Shown one piece after another: positions 1 through 9,082 of a DNA stretch of 64,000 bases (positions within the stretch are counted from its first letter, which is position 1; each line of letters opens with the position of its first letter). Source of the DNA: an uncultured Oscillospiraceae bacterium (GTDB taxonomy: Bacteria > Bacillota > Clostridia > Oscillospirales > Ruminococcaceae); contig CAJTZM010000003.1 in NCBI GenBank assembly GCA_910583935.1, forward strand, positions 1 to 64,000, in the 5' to 3' direction. Made by a program: the position numbers and the translations under genes. Under the pieces are notes generated by a model that was given only the letters and a program-made list of their open reading frames with translations, was not told the origin of the DNA and searched no databases.

Positions 1-604
1 TGTGCGGCAAAAAAGTTTTTGATGAATATATCTATGCATACCGATTTTCAGTTTTAACAGGGCTTTGTCCTGAAGAACTAAGAGGAATAACTCGAGATAG
101 TATAGACGGATACCAAATTTCTATAAAGCAATCACTGAATTCCTATAATGAAATTACCCAAGGTAAAAACGAAAACGCTGTTCGTGGGTTTGTAATGGCA
201 GAAATCGCAAAACAGACACTCGATATGCAGCTGGCGCAAATTCCCGAAGATCAGCAGCTTGTATTTGATATTCCGTTAATGTCCACCTTTCTGCATCGAT
301 GGAAAAGATATTGTATATCCAACGAAATCCAGCCTGTTTCTTTATATGTGTTACGCCATACCTTTGTATCAGTGGTTAAAAATTTGCCCGAAGGATCCGT
401 TAAGGCCTTAGTTGGGCATCCCATAGCATGGATACCTTTGGCGTTTATGGGCATAAGAAAAGGCCCGAAGCGCGAAATGGCTCCAAGCCCTGCCTGGTGA
501 AAAAGCCATCATGCGCAGATGTACCAGCCGTTCTGCCGCAAAAACCACACAAGAAATGGACAAAAAAGGGAGGATGCACACTGGCAGAAAGGAACTTCCG
601 GTAA
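1..604 (+). pseudogene. Degenerate tyrosine recombinase (integrase) catalytic domain, 5' end outside window
   Basis: Reading from base 3 without a break gives an integrase catalytic domain: a segment ending LTGLCPEELRG, then near its end SLYVLRHTF and LVGHP. In active enzymes the first motif reads TGLRxxEL and the second HxLRHT; here the catalytic Arg is Cys (TGT) and the box-II His is Tyr (TAT), both explainable as C-to-T changes. Around base 421 the frame is lost: the conserved ending SMDTFGVYGHKK continues in another frame to a stop at 602-604. So the gene has lost two catalytic residues and its frame. It opens a stretch of mobile-element remnants extending to about 4.8 kb. The family call is secure; the element it came from cannot be told. 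Confidence 0.75.
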
Positions 605-766
605 TACTAAAAGCACGAAGGCGCTCTTGCACATCCTCCAAATATCATAGGTACCAAACCATCCGATTCAGTGCCTGCCATGCCGGCCGTTCGGAACAGA
701 TACTGCCCTGACCGTGCATTTAAAATATGGGCATGGTGTCCACGAGCAGTAGGTAGCCCAAATCCA

Positions 767-812
767 TTACCGTTGTTGATACTGGGTATCAGCAACGGTA
801 ATTTTTCTTTTT
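767..812 (+). terminator. Strong intrinsic terminator downstream of the dead integrase
   Basis: Two 16-nt arms (767-782 and 786-801), TTACCGTTGTTGATAC and GTATCAGCAACGGTAA, pair with one G-U and a 3-nt loop. They are followed by TTTTTCTTTTT. It probably ended the mobile-element transcript from the left. Confidence 0.7.
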
Positions 813-829
813 AGCTGTGTTGTAAATAA

Positions 830-870
830 CAATAAACTGATTCCGATGGCATATCGAAATCAGTTTATTG
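830..870 (-). terminator. Probable terminator for pckA
   Basis: The inverted repeat CAATAAACTGATT ... AATCAGTTTATTG has inner CGAT/ATCG pairing and reads into TTATTT on the minus strand. It lies about 115 nt beyond the pckA stop. Confidence 0.5.
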
Positions 871-984
871 CATTCATTTTATGATGATCTCTATGATAGA
901 ACTATTGTATGATACGCACCAATCTGAAAAGTTCACATTGCCCGTCGCAAGATTGGCGCAGCCGGGCCGTTCCGAGATACGGAA

Positions 985-2589
985 TTATACCTGCGGGCCA
1001 GCGGAAACCAGAGTTTTTCCGGCTTCATTGCCGGTGTACTTGGCAAAGTTCTTCACGAATCTGCCAGCCAGGTCTTCGGCTTTGGTTTCCCATTCGGAAG
1101 AGTTCGCGTAGGTGTCCCTGGGATCCAGGATGCCGGAATCCACACCGGGCAGTGCAGTGGGCACTTCTAAATGAAAGATGGGGATCACCTTGGTCTGCGC
1201 ATTGTTGATGTCGCCGTTCAGAATAGCGTCGATGATGCCGCGGGTATCCTTAATGGAGATCCGTTTACCGGTCCCGTTCCATCCGGTATTGACAAGATAC
1301 GCCTTAGCGCCGCTCTTTTCCATACGCTTGACCAGTTCTTCTGCATACTTGGTTGGATGCAGTTCCAGAAATGCCTGACCGAAACAGGATGAAAAAGTGG
1401 GAGTTGGCTCCGTAACGCCACGCTCAGTTCCGGCCAACTTTGCGGTAAAGCCGGACAGGAAGTAATACTGCGTCTGCTCCGGGGTCAAAATGGACACGGG
1501 AGGCAGGACGCCAAAAGCATCCGCAGACAGGAAGATCACATTCTTTGCAGCGGGAGCAGTGGAAACAGGACGAACGATCTTCTCAATATGGTCAATGGGG
1601 TAGGACACACGGGTATTCTCGGTGACGGACTTGTCAGCAAAGTCAATTTTCCCCTCTGCGTCCACAGTGACGTTCTCCAGAAGAGCGTTGCGGCGGATAG
1701 CGTTATAAATGTCAGGCTCGGAATCCTTGTCCAGGTTGATGACCTTGGCGTAACATCCGCCTTCGAAGTTGAACACGCCGTTGTCATCCCAACCGTGCTC
1801 GTCATCGCCGATCAGCAGACGTTTGGGGTCGGTGGAAAGCGTCGTCTTTCCCGTACCGGACAGGCCGAAGAAAATGGCAGTGTTCTCGCCGTTCATATCG
1901 GTGTTGGCAGAGCAGTGCATGGAGGCAATGCCCTTCAGAGGCAGGTAATAGTTCATCATGGAGAACAAGCCCTTTTTCATCTCGCCACCGTACCAGGTAT
2001 TCAGGATAACCTGCTCACGGGACGAAATGTTGAAAGCGGCGCAGGTGCTAGAGTGCAGGCCCAGTTCCTTCCAGTTCTCTACCTCAGCCTTGGAAGCGTT
2101 GTAAACCACGAAGTCAGGCTCAAATACGGATAACTCTTTCTCAGAAGGTTGAATGAACATATTCTTGATAAAATGAGCCTGCCACGCCACTTCCACAATG
2201 AAGCGAACAGCCATCCGGGTGTCCACGTTGGCGCCACAAAAAGCATCGACCACATAGAGTTTCTTGCCGGAGAGTTCCTTGACAGCCATCTTTTTCACGG
2301 TATTCCAGGTATCCTCACTCATGGGATGGTTATCGTTGTGATATTCCTCCGAGTCCCACCACACCGTGTCTTTGGAGTTCGCGTCCAGGACAATGTATTT
2401 GTCCTTTGGGGAACGGCCGGTATAGATGCCGGTCATCACGTTGACAGCGCCTAACTCGGTGAGCTGACCTTTTTCATAACCGGTGAGAGTAGGATCCGTC
2501 TCAGCCTCGAACAGCGCTTCGTAAGAGGGGTTGTGAACGATCTCCGTGGTGCCGGTGATACCGTACTTGCTCAGATCAATTTGTGCCAT
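985..2589 (-). CDS. pckA: Phosphoenolpyruvate carboxykinase (ATP)
   Basis: Cytosolic enzyme interconverting oxaloacetate + ATP with PEP + CO2 + ADP; in anaerobic gut Clostridia it often runs in the carboxylating, ATP-yielding direction. The 534-residue product has the full family length. It shows the kinase-1a P-loop [10 protein letters not shown], the metal-binding kinase-2 motif LIGDDEHGW, and the segment [11 protein letters not shown] chose the ATG at 2589 ([10 protein letters not shown]) because AAAGAGG sits 9 nt upstream; an earlier in-frame ATG at 2610 lacks a ribosome site. It is monocistronic with its own promoter at 2684-2712, and it is intact although it sits inside a zone of decayed mobile genes. 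Several long open frames on the opposite strand are shadows. Confidence 0.97.
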   Translation of the reverse strand: MAQIDLSKYGITGTTEIVHNPSYEALFEAETDPTLTGYEKGQLTELGAVNVMTGIYTGRSPKDKYIVLDANSKDTVWWDSEEYHNDNHPMSEDTWNTVKKMAVKELSGKKLYVVDAFCGANVDTRMAVRFIVEVAWQAHFIKNMFIQPSEKELSVFEPDFVVYNASKAEVENWKELGLHSSTCAAFNISSREQVILNTWYGGEMKKGLFSMMNYYLPLKGIASMHCSANTDMNGENTAIFFGLSGTGKTTLSTDPKRLLIGDDEHGWDDNGVFNFEGGCYAKVINLDKDSEPDIYNAIRRNALLENVTVDAEGKIDFADKSVTENTRVSYPIDHIEKIVRPVSTAPAAKNVIFLSADAFGVLPPVSILTPEQTQYYFLSGFTAKLAGTERGVTEPTPTFSSCFGQAFLELHPTKYAEELVKRMEKSGAKAYLVNTGWNGTGKRISIKDTRGIIDAILNGDINNAQTKVIPIFHLEVPTALPGVDSGILDPRDTYANSSEWETKAEDLAGRFVKNFAKYTGNEAGKTLVSAGPQV

Positions 2590-2683
2590 AATTATAACCT
2601 CTTTCATCATGAAGTAATGCTATGCCGGATTTGAATGTCGGGAAAGACATCCGGATGCGCCATAGTTTCACCTAATACCATAC

Positions 2684-2712
2684 ATTATATATGAAGAACC
2701 CGTATATATCAA
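2684..2712 (-). promoter_or_regulatory. Promoter of pckA
   Basis: TTGATA (2712-2707), a 17-nt spacer and TATAAT (2689-2684) on the minus strand. The leader of about 90 nt holds a CCGGAT ... ATCCGG hairpin at 2625-2654 that might be regulatory. Confidence 0.7.
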
Positions 2713-3159
2713 TCACTAAATTGTTAATTTGTGCAACGCAATCTCGCGTAATTGTTCCATAGAAGTGTAGGCAGCAAAAAGCAATGAACAGCATCTATAT
2801 CATAAGGGTCCTTATCCCCATCCTCTGAATGACAGGGAACCTTGCGCTGCATCTGCGCTTCCTGCCTGTTGGCTTGATCTGTCAGCCTATCTGCCGTTTG
2901 CAGTCTGTGGCGTTTGGCGCGAATGATCTCTTCGACAGAGCGAATCATAGAAAAGCCGGACAGACGGGACGTAACGCAGAGCATGTCCCGGGCAGGACGC
3001 TGTATCGGCAACGAGCCGATACAGGTATTCCGTATCAAGGCCGTGATGTATTTTCCTTCTCTCCTCCCCGACCGATCACGGTCTGAAAACCGCTATTGAC
3101 GGATTTCTCCGCTTCTGCCGTCATTTCCGTTCCCCAGAATGGCCCGGGCGGGCCGCATT
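2713..3159. other. Non-coding or decayed stretch between pckA and the KilA-N remnant
   Basis: No convincing gene. An open minus-strand frame at 2724-3038 has no ribosome site and resembles nothing I recognise. A second minus frame over about 2880-3060 translates to plausible protein-like text (GLDTEYLYRLVADTAS...) but ends in a stop, so this is probably a dead gene of the neighbouring mobile remnants. Confidence 0.4.
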
Positions 3160-3732
3160 TCAAATACTGGGAAAGCCTGTACACCCATACACAAAATGCG
3201 CAAAGCTTCCTCCAGATTTCCCCTGTTTTGAAGTAATGCCAATTGCTTTTGTTCGGTCAATCCACAATTTGGGGGTTAGGGTAAAGGATGCTGCTTTCTT
3301 TTTATCAAGTAGTTCCTTGTAACCATCCTCACAGTACTCAGGATTGTTTTCCTTTTCCCATAGGTTCAAGAACGCCAGAGTATTTCCACTGCGCATCCAG
3401 CTTTGAATAACGTACCCCGGTGCCTCATCACTATGCGCCCGTACAAGTTCTGTTAAAGTAATATAACTTTCATCAGGCTTGCAGTGCTTTTCCATAGTTG
3501 AATTTTTGCGAGCAGCTCGCTCCAGTACCTGATCTTTGCTGCGCTGATATCCCGCAAGGATGGAAAGCTTATAGTCAGGGAAGTCATTATCCGCTATGAT
3601 TCGCTGGATAATTCTGTCTCGTTCCTCACAGGTGATAATATCTTTCACTATGAGATCTTCAAGTAAATTGCCAATCCCAGCCAAATCCACTAAATGAAGC
3701 TGCGTCTTCTTCTCTTCTGCCACATCGCTCAC
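3160..3732 (-). pseudogene. KilA-N domain phage-type protein, truncated at the C-terminus
   Basis: The 190-residue frame begins with a charged helical segment of about 75 residues (EEKKTQLHLVDL...) and then a KilA-N DNA-binding domain: YITLTELVRAH, VIQSWMRSGNTLAFLNLWE, FTLTPKLWIDRTKAIGI, SGGSFAH. In intact family members the domain continues after G-T/S-FAH with a conserved aromatic tail (KDIAFEF...). Here it switches at once to VYGCTGFPSI and stops, so the 3' end was cut away by rearrangement near base 3190. KilA-N proteins occur in phages and integrative elements, often as antirepressor-like regulators. No substrate or role can be stated for this copy. Confidence 0.7.
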
Positions 3733-3778
3733 CTCTTGGCTCTATTGTAGCAGATATTGTGGGAAATTGGAAAATGAA

Positions 3779-4132
3779 TTACATCTGGGGCATGGCAGGA
3801 AAAACATAGCGTGTGTCTTTCCTCAGCGCGCCTGCCTTGTCATAGTCAACATTGCAGCGGACAGATTTTTTAAATTGGACGCTCATGTAAGATTCCAGGC
3901 CAACGATAGCGATGTACTTAGAGTTTGAAAGAAGATGGTCAACTGCCGCCCGTATCCATTTTTCTTTCCCGGTTGGAGAACATATTTGCTTGGCATAAAG
4001 CATGTCTACCACTTTCCCTAAACTGGCTCCGGCCAAGTAGTAGTCAAAAATCATTTGGACAACTTTAGCTTCGCTTTTTGTAATTTCGAGGGAGCCAGTA
4101 GCAGTCATACGAAAAGTATACGGTATTCTCAT
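3779..4132 (-). CDS. Short serine-recombinase-type protein (recombinase domain only)
   Basis: This 117-residue product matches only the middle 'recombinase' domain of large serine recombinases: IPYTFRM, EITKSEAKVVQMIFDYYLAGASLGKVVDML, and W...A.DHLLSNSKYI.IVGLESY. It lacks the N-terminal resolvase domain with the catalytic serine, so it cannot catalyse strand exchange alone. It nevertheless has a clean start with AGGAGG 8 nt upstream of the ATG, so it may be translated. Small stand-alone proteins of this sort recur beside mobile elements in Clostridia. It could be a regulatory remnant or simply a leftover 3' part that has acquired a start. Confidence 0.55.
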   Translation of the reverse strand: MRIPYTFRMTATGSLEITKSEAKVVQMIFDYYLAGASLGKVVDMLYAKQICSPTGKEKWIRAAVDHLLSNSKYIAIVGLESYMSVQFKKSVRCNVDYDKAGALRKDTRYVFPAMPQM

Positions 4133-4404
4133 GTTTTATTCCTCCTAAAATTAAAAAATCCTATGTCAAATCTCCGTTCAGAAGATAAAACATAGGAATA
4201 CATGATATTTTCATTTCTGCGAGTTGGCATTTCTGCATAATGTTATGCGACACGGATTGTTTGTTTTACTGCAAAAATAACAAAACCTATACATAGATTT
4301 TGTCTAATTTGGCAACCCTGCTCAGTTTGGATGCCAGTGGCTTACCTGCAGCCCGAAAAGTCGTTAACAAAAGTATACCCTAGTTGGTGATGCCGCGTCA
4401 ATTC

Positions 4405-4836
4405 TTACTTCTCAGGTTCCGTATCGTCATCTTGTTCGGTGACCACTCCCACGATCATATCGGTCACGACCTGATTGAACTGGGCGGCGTTTTTCGATGT
4501 GATGACCGGCACACCTGTCCTGGATTCAACCGCACGACGCGCATCACCGGCGGCAGCGCCGCCTTCCCGTGCTATATCCATGTTTTCCGCAAATGAGGAC
4601 GGCTCTCTGTTTCGAAATCTCTGTTGTCGTCGCCTCTGCCAGCATGTTCAGCACCAGCTCCAGCGTACTCATGTTGTCCCGGAGATTTTCCTTGGTCAAG
4701 CCCTTGAGCTTCTAGTACTGTCGTGTGGTCATACCGGACCATGCGCGGGAGATCTCATCGGTGAGGATAGCATATTCCACGCCTTTTTGTACACCACTGT
4801 AAATCGCGTTTTTGTTGATCTTTTGGGCAGTTGGTT
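4405..4836 (-). pseudogene. BRO/antirepressor-like (DinD-like) phage gene, broken
   Basis: Translating the minus strand from about 4836 gives INKNAIYSGVQKGVEYAILT, then WSGMTTRQY followed by an in-frame TAG, then KLKGLTKENLRDNMSTLELV and LNMLAEATTTEISKQR. The frame then shifts, and SSFAENMDIAREGGAAAGDA leads to the end EQDDDTEPEK and a TAA at 4405-4407. This is the C-terminal half of the phage antirepressor / damage-inducible-D-like proteins of Firmicutes, recognised from the KGL-KENLRDNM and IAREGG...A motifs. One nonsense codon and one frameshift make it a pseudogene. It belongs with the KilA-N and recombinase remnants. Confidence 0.6.
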
Positions 4837-4874
4837 ATAAAGTGTGTTATTTTACGTTTTAGGAGAACATAACA

Positions 4875-4914
4875 AAAGCCGGAAAACCGCATTTATATGC
4901 GGTTTTCCGGCTTT
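4875..4914 (-). terminator. Terminator of the tRNA-Gln/tRNA-Pro transcript
   Basis: Perfect 16-bp stem (AAAGCCGGAAAACCGC and its complement) around an 8-nt loop, reading into TTTTGTT on the minus strand immediately beyond the tRNA-Pro CCA end. Confidence 0.85.
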
Positions 4915-4920
4915 GTTTCT

Positions 4921-4997
4921 TGGTCGGAGTGGCGGGACTTGAACCCGCGGCCTCTTGGTCCCGAACCAAGCACGCTACCAAACTGCGCTACACCCCG
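4921..4997 (-). tRNA. tRNA-Pro (CGG)
   Basis: Acceptor stem CGGGGTG/CACTCCG with one G-U, discriminator A and an encoded CCA end. The anticodon arm CTTGG-TTCGGGA-CCAAG gives anticodon CGG, decoding CCG. The T arm contains GGGTTCAAGTCCC. Confidence 0.95.
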
Positions 4998-5037
4998 AAG
5001 ATGAAAATATCCAGCCAAAGCCGGATATTTTCTCCTA

Positions 5038-5111
5038 TGGCTGCCCGACTAGGATTCGAACCCAGACAAACAGAGTCAGAGTCTGTCGTGCTACCTTTAC
5101 ACAATCGGGCA
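5038..5111 (-). tRNA. tRNA-Gln (CTG)
   Basis: Acceptor stem TGCCCGA/TCGGGCA, discriminator G, encoded CCA. The anticodon arm ACAGA-CTCTGAC-TCTGT gives CTG, reading CAG. It lies 40 nt upstream of tRNA-Pro, same strand, shared terminator. Confidence 0.95.
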
Positions 5112-5209
5112 ATATGACCTTTATTATTATACTTTTTTTCCTCTGTTTGTCAATAGCATTACGAAATTTTTCTTAATTTTTTTCTATTTCCTTTTGGCAT
5201 ATTTTGTTG

Positions 5210-5215
5210 TATAAT
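5210..5215 (+). promoter_or_regulatory. -10 element for trxA
   Basis: TATAAT about 40 nt upstream of the trxA start in an AT-rich stretch; the hexamer 17 nt before it (TTTCCT) is a poor -35. Confidence 0.45.
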
Positions 5216-5256
5216 GAGAAGCATAAAGTTAGAAATTCAAAAAGGAGGTTTATTTC

Positions 5257-5577
5257 ATGGCGACTGCTCACTTTAATAAAGAAAGTTTCCAAAGCGAGGT
5301 TTTGAACAAAAAAGGAATGGCACTGGTGGACTTTTGGGCTACATGGTGCGGTCCCTGCCGTATGCTTGGTCCGGTGATTGACGAATTGGCTACCGAATTA
5401 GAGGGCTCTGTTCTAGTCGGCAAGGTAAATGTTGACGAGGAGGAAACGCTGGCACAGCAGTACCATGTTATGAGCATTCCGACCCTTTATATCTTTAAAG
5501 ATGGAGAACCGGTCAATCGGATTGTAGGTGCCGTTCCAAAAGAAAAAATCCTTGAGGCGCTGGAAGCCGCAAAATAG
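5257..5577 (+). CDS. trxA: Thioredoxin
   Basis: A 106-residue cytosolic dithiol-disulfide oxidoreductase that passes electrons from thioredoxin reductase to ribonucleotide reductase, peroxidases and other targets. The redox site WCGPC lies at residues 30-34 inside the strand-helix context [13 protein letters not shown], and the cis-proline loop appears as MSIPTLYIF. Length and layout are standard. AAAAAGGAGG sits just before the ATG. The gene is alone between a -10 element and a terminator at 5591-5620; no thioredoxin reductase is nearby. Confidence 0.97.
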   Translation: MATAHFNKESFQSEVLNKKGMALVDFWATWCGPCRMLGPVIDELATELEGSVLVGKVNVDEEETLAQQYHVMSIPTLYIFKDGEPVNRIVGAVPKEKILEALEAAK

Positions 5578-5590
5578 TTATTCCTACCCT

Positions 5591-5620
5591 GGCTCGCCAT
5601 TTGCGCGGGCCTTGTTTTTT
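5591..5620 (+). terminator. Terminator of trxA
   Basis: Stem GGCTCGC/GCGGGCC with one G-U, followed by TTGTTTTTT. Confidence 0.7.
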
Positions 5621-5653
5621 CGTTCCGGCCAGATCAAAAAAGGAGGGATTCCT

Positions 5654-6451
5654 ATGAGTTCATTCGCCCTGAAGCTGGTCGCCCTATTCTTCATGCTGTT
5701 GGATCATATCTATGAATTTTTTGGATTTACCGGTGTTGTTCCCCTTTGGTTCACCTGGCTGGGCCGCCTGTCGGCTCCCATTTTTACCTTTTGTATGGCC
5801 CAGGGGATCTTTTATACGCGCAGCCGAAAGGCCTATCTTCTTCGCATGTATCTTTTTTCCATTGCCATGTCTGCCGGCAATTGGCTCATAACAGCCCTGC
5901 TGCCAAATGGATCCGGCGGGATCCCCAACAATATTTTTGCCTGTCTACTGCTGGGAGCGGCCATCATCGTCTGTATGGAGGAAATAGCCAAGGACCGGCA
6001 AAAAGGCCAGCAAATCTGGATGGTTTTTATTGGTATAGAGCTGGCTGGCTTTTTTATCGGCGACTTTCTTTCCCGCGCTGGACAAACTGCTGCGGCAAGG
6101 CTCCTGCAAATCCTGGTGCCCACCCCTCTAACGGTGGAGGGCGGCGTCTTTTTGGTGATTTTAGGCCCGCTGTTTTACTATTTTCGTCTTTCAAAAACAA
6201 AAACAGCGTTTATGTACCTGATTTTCTCCCTCGGACTATGTCTGAGCTCCTCGATGGCCTGGGTTTCGCTGGGACTATCCTTCTGGGATGCTTTTTTCGG
6301 CGTTCATTATCAATGGATGATGGTTTTTGCCCTGCCGCTGCTATGGTGCTATAACGGTCAAAAGGGCCGGTACTCCCTGAAATACTTCTTTTACCTATTC
6401 TATCCGCTACATATCTGGTTTCTGTACGCCTTCGTTTGTCTATCTGCATAG
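5654..6451 (+). CDS. TraX-family integral membrane protein
   Basis: A 265-residue polytopic membrane protein of the TraX family, which is named for the F-plasmid pilin acetylase but is widespread as chromosomal genes of unknown role in Firmicutes. The family start is clear: ALKLVALFFMLLDHIYEFFG, with the LDH...Y motif, then WLGRLSAPIFTFCMAQGIFY and about eight hydrophobic segments to the end. I start it at ATG 5654, preceded by AAAAAAGGAGGG; the frame is open further upstream only by chance. It stands alone between terminators. A role in acetylating a surface or envelope molecule is a family-based guess. Confidence 0.85.
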   Translation: MSSFALKLVALFFMLLDHIYEFFGFTGVVPLWFTWLGRLSAPIFTFCMAQGIFYTRSRKAYLLRMYLFSIAMSAGNWLITALLPNGSGGIPNNIFACLLLGAAIIVCMEEIAKDRQKGQQIWMVFIGIELAGFFIGDFLSRAGQTAAARLLQILVPTPLTVEGGVFLVILGPLFYYFRLSKTKTAFMYLIFSLGLCLSSSMAWVSLGLSFWDAFFGVHYQWMMVFALPLLWCYNGQKGRYSLKYFFYLFYPLHIWFLYAFVCLSA

Positions 6452-6458
6452 TCTAAAA

Positions 6459-6495
6459 AGGGAGCATTCCTACAACAGGAACGCCCCCTCTTTTT
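6459..6495. terminator. Bidirectional terminator between the TraX gene and glsA
   Basis: GGGAGCATTCCT/AGGAACGCCCCC stem with small mismatches, flanked by AAAAA and CTTTTT runs, between two convergent genes. Confidence 0.65.
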
Positions 6496-6505
6496 GCGCT
6501 GCTTT

Positions 6506-7423
6506 TTAAAAAATACTCAGATAAAGCTTTCGGCTTAGGGTCTCCAGCGCTCGGATCCCCGCGATGCTGTTGCCTTTCTCATCCAACGCCGGAGAAAAAA
6601 TGCCGATTCCCATCCGGGTTGGGACTACCGCCATGATCCCGCCGCCTACGCCGCTTTTTGCAGGCACGCCCACCTTAACCGCAAAATCGCCGGAACCGTC
6701 GTACATACCGCAGGTCATGAGGATGGCGTTAACATAGCTTGCATACTCTGCCGGAAAAATCCGCTCTTCCTCCCGCATCCGGCGGCCATGGTTAGCCAGC
6801 GTAAATCCAATATGAGCCAAATCCACACAATCCACCTGGATGGAACAAGCGCGAAAATAACAATCCAGCACCTCTTCAACGTCATCCTCAATCATATTAT
6901 AGGTTTTTAAAAGATACGCCAGCGCTCGATTTTTGTTCCCCGTACGCTTTTCCGACAGATAAACCCTCTCGTCCAATTCAATACTGTCGTTGCCCGCGAG
7001 ACGGCGGGTTAAATCCAGCAGGCGGCGAAACTTCTCCTCATAGCTGCCGCCGCCAATCATAGTACACATGGCGATAGCGCCCATATTCACCATGGGATTG
7101 ATATGGTCGCTTAATAAAGACTGCTCGGTGTAATTGATCGCGTCGAAGGGCTTTCCCGTGGCCTCTACCCCCACATGGGCGCGGACATACTCCACTCCGT
7201 TGTCCAGCAGCGCCTGTAAAAGAAGGACCGGCTTTACGATGCTTTGAATCGTAAAGCGTTTATGGCAGTCGCCCGCGCGGCTGAATCGGCCGTCGCTGGA
7301 AAGGATGGCAATGCCGAAATCCGCCGGATTCGCCTTTTCCAGCTCCGGGATATAGCTGGCGACCTTCCCCTTCTTGGAAAAGGCGGCGCATTCTTCTATG
7401 GTTTTTTCCAACAGCTCGTCCAT
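6506..7423 (-). CDS. glsA: Glutaminase
   Basis: A 305-residue serine-dependent glutaminase (beta-lactamase-like fold) that hydrolyses L-glutamine to glutamate and ammonia in the cytosol. Family landmarks: the nucleophile motif S-I-V-K in FTIQSIVKPVLLLQALLDNG, the segment NPMVNMGAIA, and the C-terminal AKSGVGGGIMAVVP. Full length for the family. The start at 7423 follows AAAGGTG with 8-nt spacing. It lies 95 nt downstream of sigF on the same strand without an obvious terminator between, so read-through from the sporulation operon is possible though unproven. Confidence 0.96.
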   Translation of the reverse strand: MDELLEKTIEECAAFSKKGKVASYIPELEKANPADFGIAILSSDGRFSRAGDCHKRFTIQSIVKPVLLLQALLDNGVEYVRAHVGVEATGKPFDAINYTEQSLLSDHINPMVNMGAIAMCTMIGGGSYEEKFRRLLDLTRRLAGNDSIELDERVYLSEKRTGNKNRALAYLLKTYNMIEDDVEEVLDCYFRACSIQVDCVDLAHIGFTLANHGRRMREEERIFPAEYASYVNAILMTCGMYDGSGDFAVKVGVPAKSGVGGGIMAVVPTRMGIGIFSPALDEKGNSIAGIRALETLSRKLYLSIF

Positions 7424-7518
7424 GGTTCATCACCTTTTCTTTGGCTTTGAAACCAGCATATCAGCCATTGGAAGCGTTGTCAAGGAAAAGTCTGTCCGCA
7501 AAAAGACGGCAAAGCTCC

Positions 7519-8181
7519 TTACAAAAGCAGCTCCCGCATCTTTAACAGGATCTTTTTTTCCCGCCGGGAGACCTGTACCTGGGTCATCCCAAGCGCAGCC
7601 GCTGTTTCCACCTGGGTTTTCCCCTTAAAATAGCGCAGTTGGATCAGCTGTTGGTCCTTTTCCTCTAAAAGGTGCAGGACCTGCTGCAAGGAAAGGCTGT
7701 CGGCCAGCTGCTCCTCCGGGGATTCCACCGGCAGGTCAATCTGGGAAGCGCCCTCCTCGTCGCTGCCGGTCAAGGAAAGGGCCGGCGCTGCAGCGGAAAG
7801 CGCCTCTGCCACTGCCGTAGCCTCGATATCCAAAGCCTCAGCCAGTTCATTGACCGTCGGCTCCCTCCCCCATTCCACCGACAGCCGCTCCCGGGTTCGA
7901 GTTACCTTTAAGGACAGCTCCTTGAGTGTGCGGGATACTTTAACGGTTCCGCCGTCCCGGAATAACCGGCGCATCTCTCCCAGGATAACAGGCACCGCAT
8001 AGGTGGAAAAACGAACGCCTCTCTCATGGTCGAAAGCGTCGGTGGCCTTCACAAGCCCCATGCAGCCCGCCTGGAACAGATCCTCGTATTCGATCCCTCT
8101 GCCTTTGAATCGATGGGCGCAGGCATGGACAAGGCCCATATTCTGTTGGATCATCTCATCGCGTCCGGCAGTGATCGGCAT
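7519..8181 (-). CDS. sigF: RNA polymerase sporulation sigma factor SigF
   Basis: A 220-residue sigma-70-family factor that directs the forespore programme after asymmetric septation. Region 2 reads YEDLFQAGCMGLVKATDAFDHERGVRFSTYA; region 4 ends with a helix-turn-helix around TQVETAAALGMTQVQVSRREK. Identity as sigF rather than sigG rests on context: it is third in the gene order spoIIAA-spoIIAB-sigF and starts 1 nt after the spoIIAB stop. The operon implies that the organism can sporulate. SigF is held inactive by SpoIIAB until SpoIIAA is dephosphorylated. Confidence 0.95.
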   Translation of the reverse strand: MPITAGRDEMIQQNMGLVHACAHRFKGRGIEYEDLFQAGCMGLVKATDAFDHERGVRFSTYAVPVILGEMRRLFRDGGTVKVSRTLKELSLKVTRTRERLSVEWGREPTVNELAEALDIEATAVAEALSAAAPALSLTGSDEEGASQIDLPVESPEEQLADSLSLQQVLHLLEEKDQQLIQLRYFKGKTQVETAAALGMTQVQVSRREKKILLKMRELLL

Positions 8182-8182
8182 T

Positions 8183-8623
8183 TTACTCTGCTCCTTTGGA
8201 CTGGATTGTCTTTTCCAACGTTACCGATGTTCCCCGGCCCACCCGGGACCGAACCGTGACTTTATCCATAAAGGCCTCCATTACGGCGAACCCCAGACCG
8301 GACCGCTCTCCGGCAGGGCCGGTGGTGTACAGCGGCTCCATCGCCTGTTTAACGTTTTCGATTCCGCAGCCCGTGTCCCGAATCCGGACAACGATCCTAT
8401 TTTTTTCGAGTATTTTTGCGTGTATGTAAATTGTGCCGATTCCTTCCCGATAGCCGTGGACAATGGCGTTGGTCACTGCCTCGCTTACCGCTGTCTTCAT
8501 ATCCGCCAGCTCCTCAATGGTCGGATCCAGCGCCGCCGCAAAAGCGGACAGCGCCGTCCGGGCAAAGGCCTCGTTGGCCGAACGGCTGGGAAAAGACAGC
8601 TTCATTTCGTTCAATACTTTCAT
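8183..8623 (-). CDS. spoIIAB: Anti-sigma F factor / serine kinase
   Basis: A 146-residue GHKL-type kinase that binds SigF and phosphorylates SpoIIAA. The Bergerat ATP-binding boxes are visible: EAVTNAIVHGY (N box), RIRDTGCGI (G1 box) and GERSGLGFAVM (G2). Its ATG overlaps the spoIIAA stop as ATGA, so the two proteins are translationally coupled. It ends 1 nt before the sigF start. Ordinary length, no missing motifs. Confidence 0.96.
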   Translation of the reverse strand: MKVLNEMKLSFPSRSANEAFARTALSAFAAALDPTIEELADMKTAVSEAVTNAIVHGYREGIGTIYIHAKILEKNRIVVRIRDTGCGIENVKQAMEPLYTTGPAGERSGLGFAVMEAFMDKVTVRSRVGRGTSVTLEKTIQSKGAE

Positions 8624-8976
8624 ACCCGCGCCTCCATTTTTTCTTGGTTTGTCCCACTTTTTGGCGGCGACGAATGGATTGACGCAATCCGGTCCAGCCC
8701 CGCCAGCCGCATGACCTTCTTAATCGAGGGCGGCGGATTGTGGATTTCTACCGCGCCGTCCCACTCCCGTATCAGCCGGTACCGCCCCATGACCAGCCCG
8801 ATTCCCGAGCTATCCATAAAGGTCACATCGCGAAAATCCAGAACCAGGATGTCAGGACGAACCCGTTTGAGCATCTCGTCAATTTCTTCCCGCAGACTGC
8901 CGGCGCCATGATGGTCAATCTCCCCCATCAGGCAGGCGGTCACGCGGTTTTTCTCTGCGTGCAGCTTTAGTGGCAT
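8620..8976 (-). CDS. spoIIAA: Anti-sigma F factor antagonist
   Basis: A 118-residue STAS-domain protein. Its regulatory phosphoserine lies in the motif FMDSSGIGLVMGRY: unphosphorylated protein displaces SigF from SpoIIAB; SpoIIE phosphatase reactivates it. The start is the ATG at 8976, with AGGAGG 8 nt upstream; the longer open frame upstream has no initiation signal. The C-terminus is slightly extended and polar (HSSPPKSGTNQEKMEARV). A TGTCGTA near 9093, about 115 nt upstream, resembles a Spo0A box (TGTCGAA) but is imperfect; no convincing SigH promoter was found. Confidence 0.95.
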   Translation of the reverse strand: MPLKLHAEKNRVTACLMGEIDHHGAGSLREEIDEMLKRVRPDILVLDFRDVTFMDSSGIGLVMGRYRLIREWDGAVEIHNPPPSIKKVMRLAGLDRIASIHSSPPKSGTNQEKMEARV

Positions 8977-9042
8977 TGTCCGCTCCTCCTTTATATTTCT
9001 ATCTCCTATGCCGGGTGGCTTTTCTCTTTTGGGCAAAAAAGA

Positions 9043-9082
9043 AAAGCCCTTATTCGGTTCACCTACCAGAATAAGGGCTTTC
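9043..9082 (-). terminator. Terminator of folC
   Basis: AAAGCCCTTATTC pairs with GAATAAGGGCTTT across a 13-nt loop and reads on into TTCTTTTTT on the minus strand. It separates folC from the spoIIA operon. Confidence 0.75.

Noticed and set aside
2724..3038. 104-codon minus frame upstream of pckA
   Set aside because: No start signal, no recognisable motif, and a neighbouring frame looks equally protein-like, so it is probably debris.
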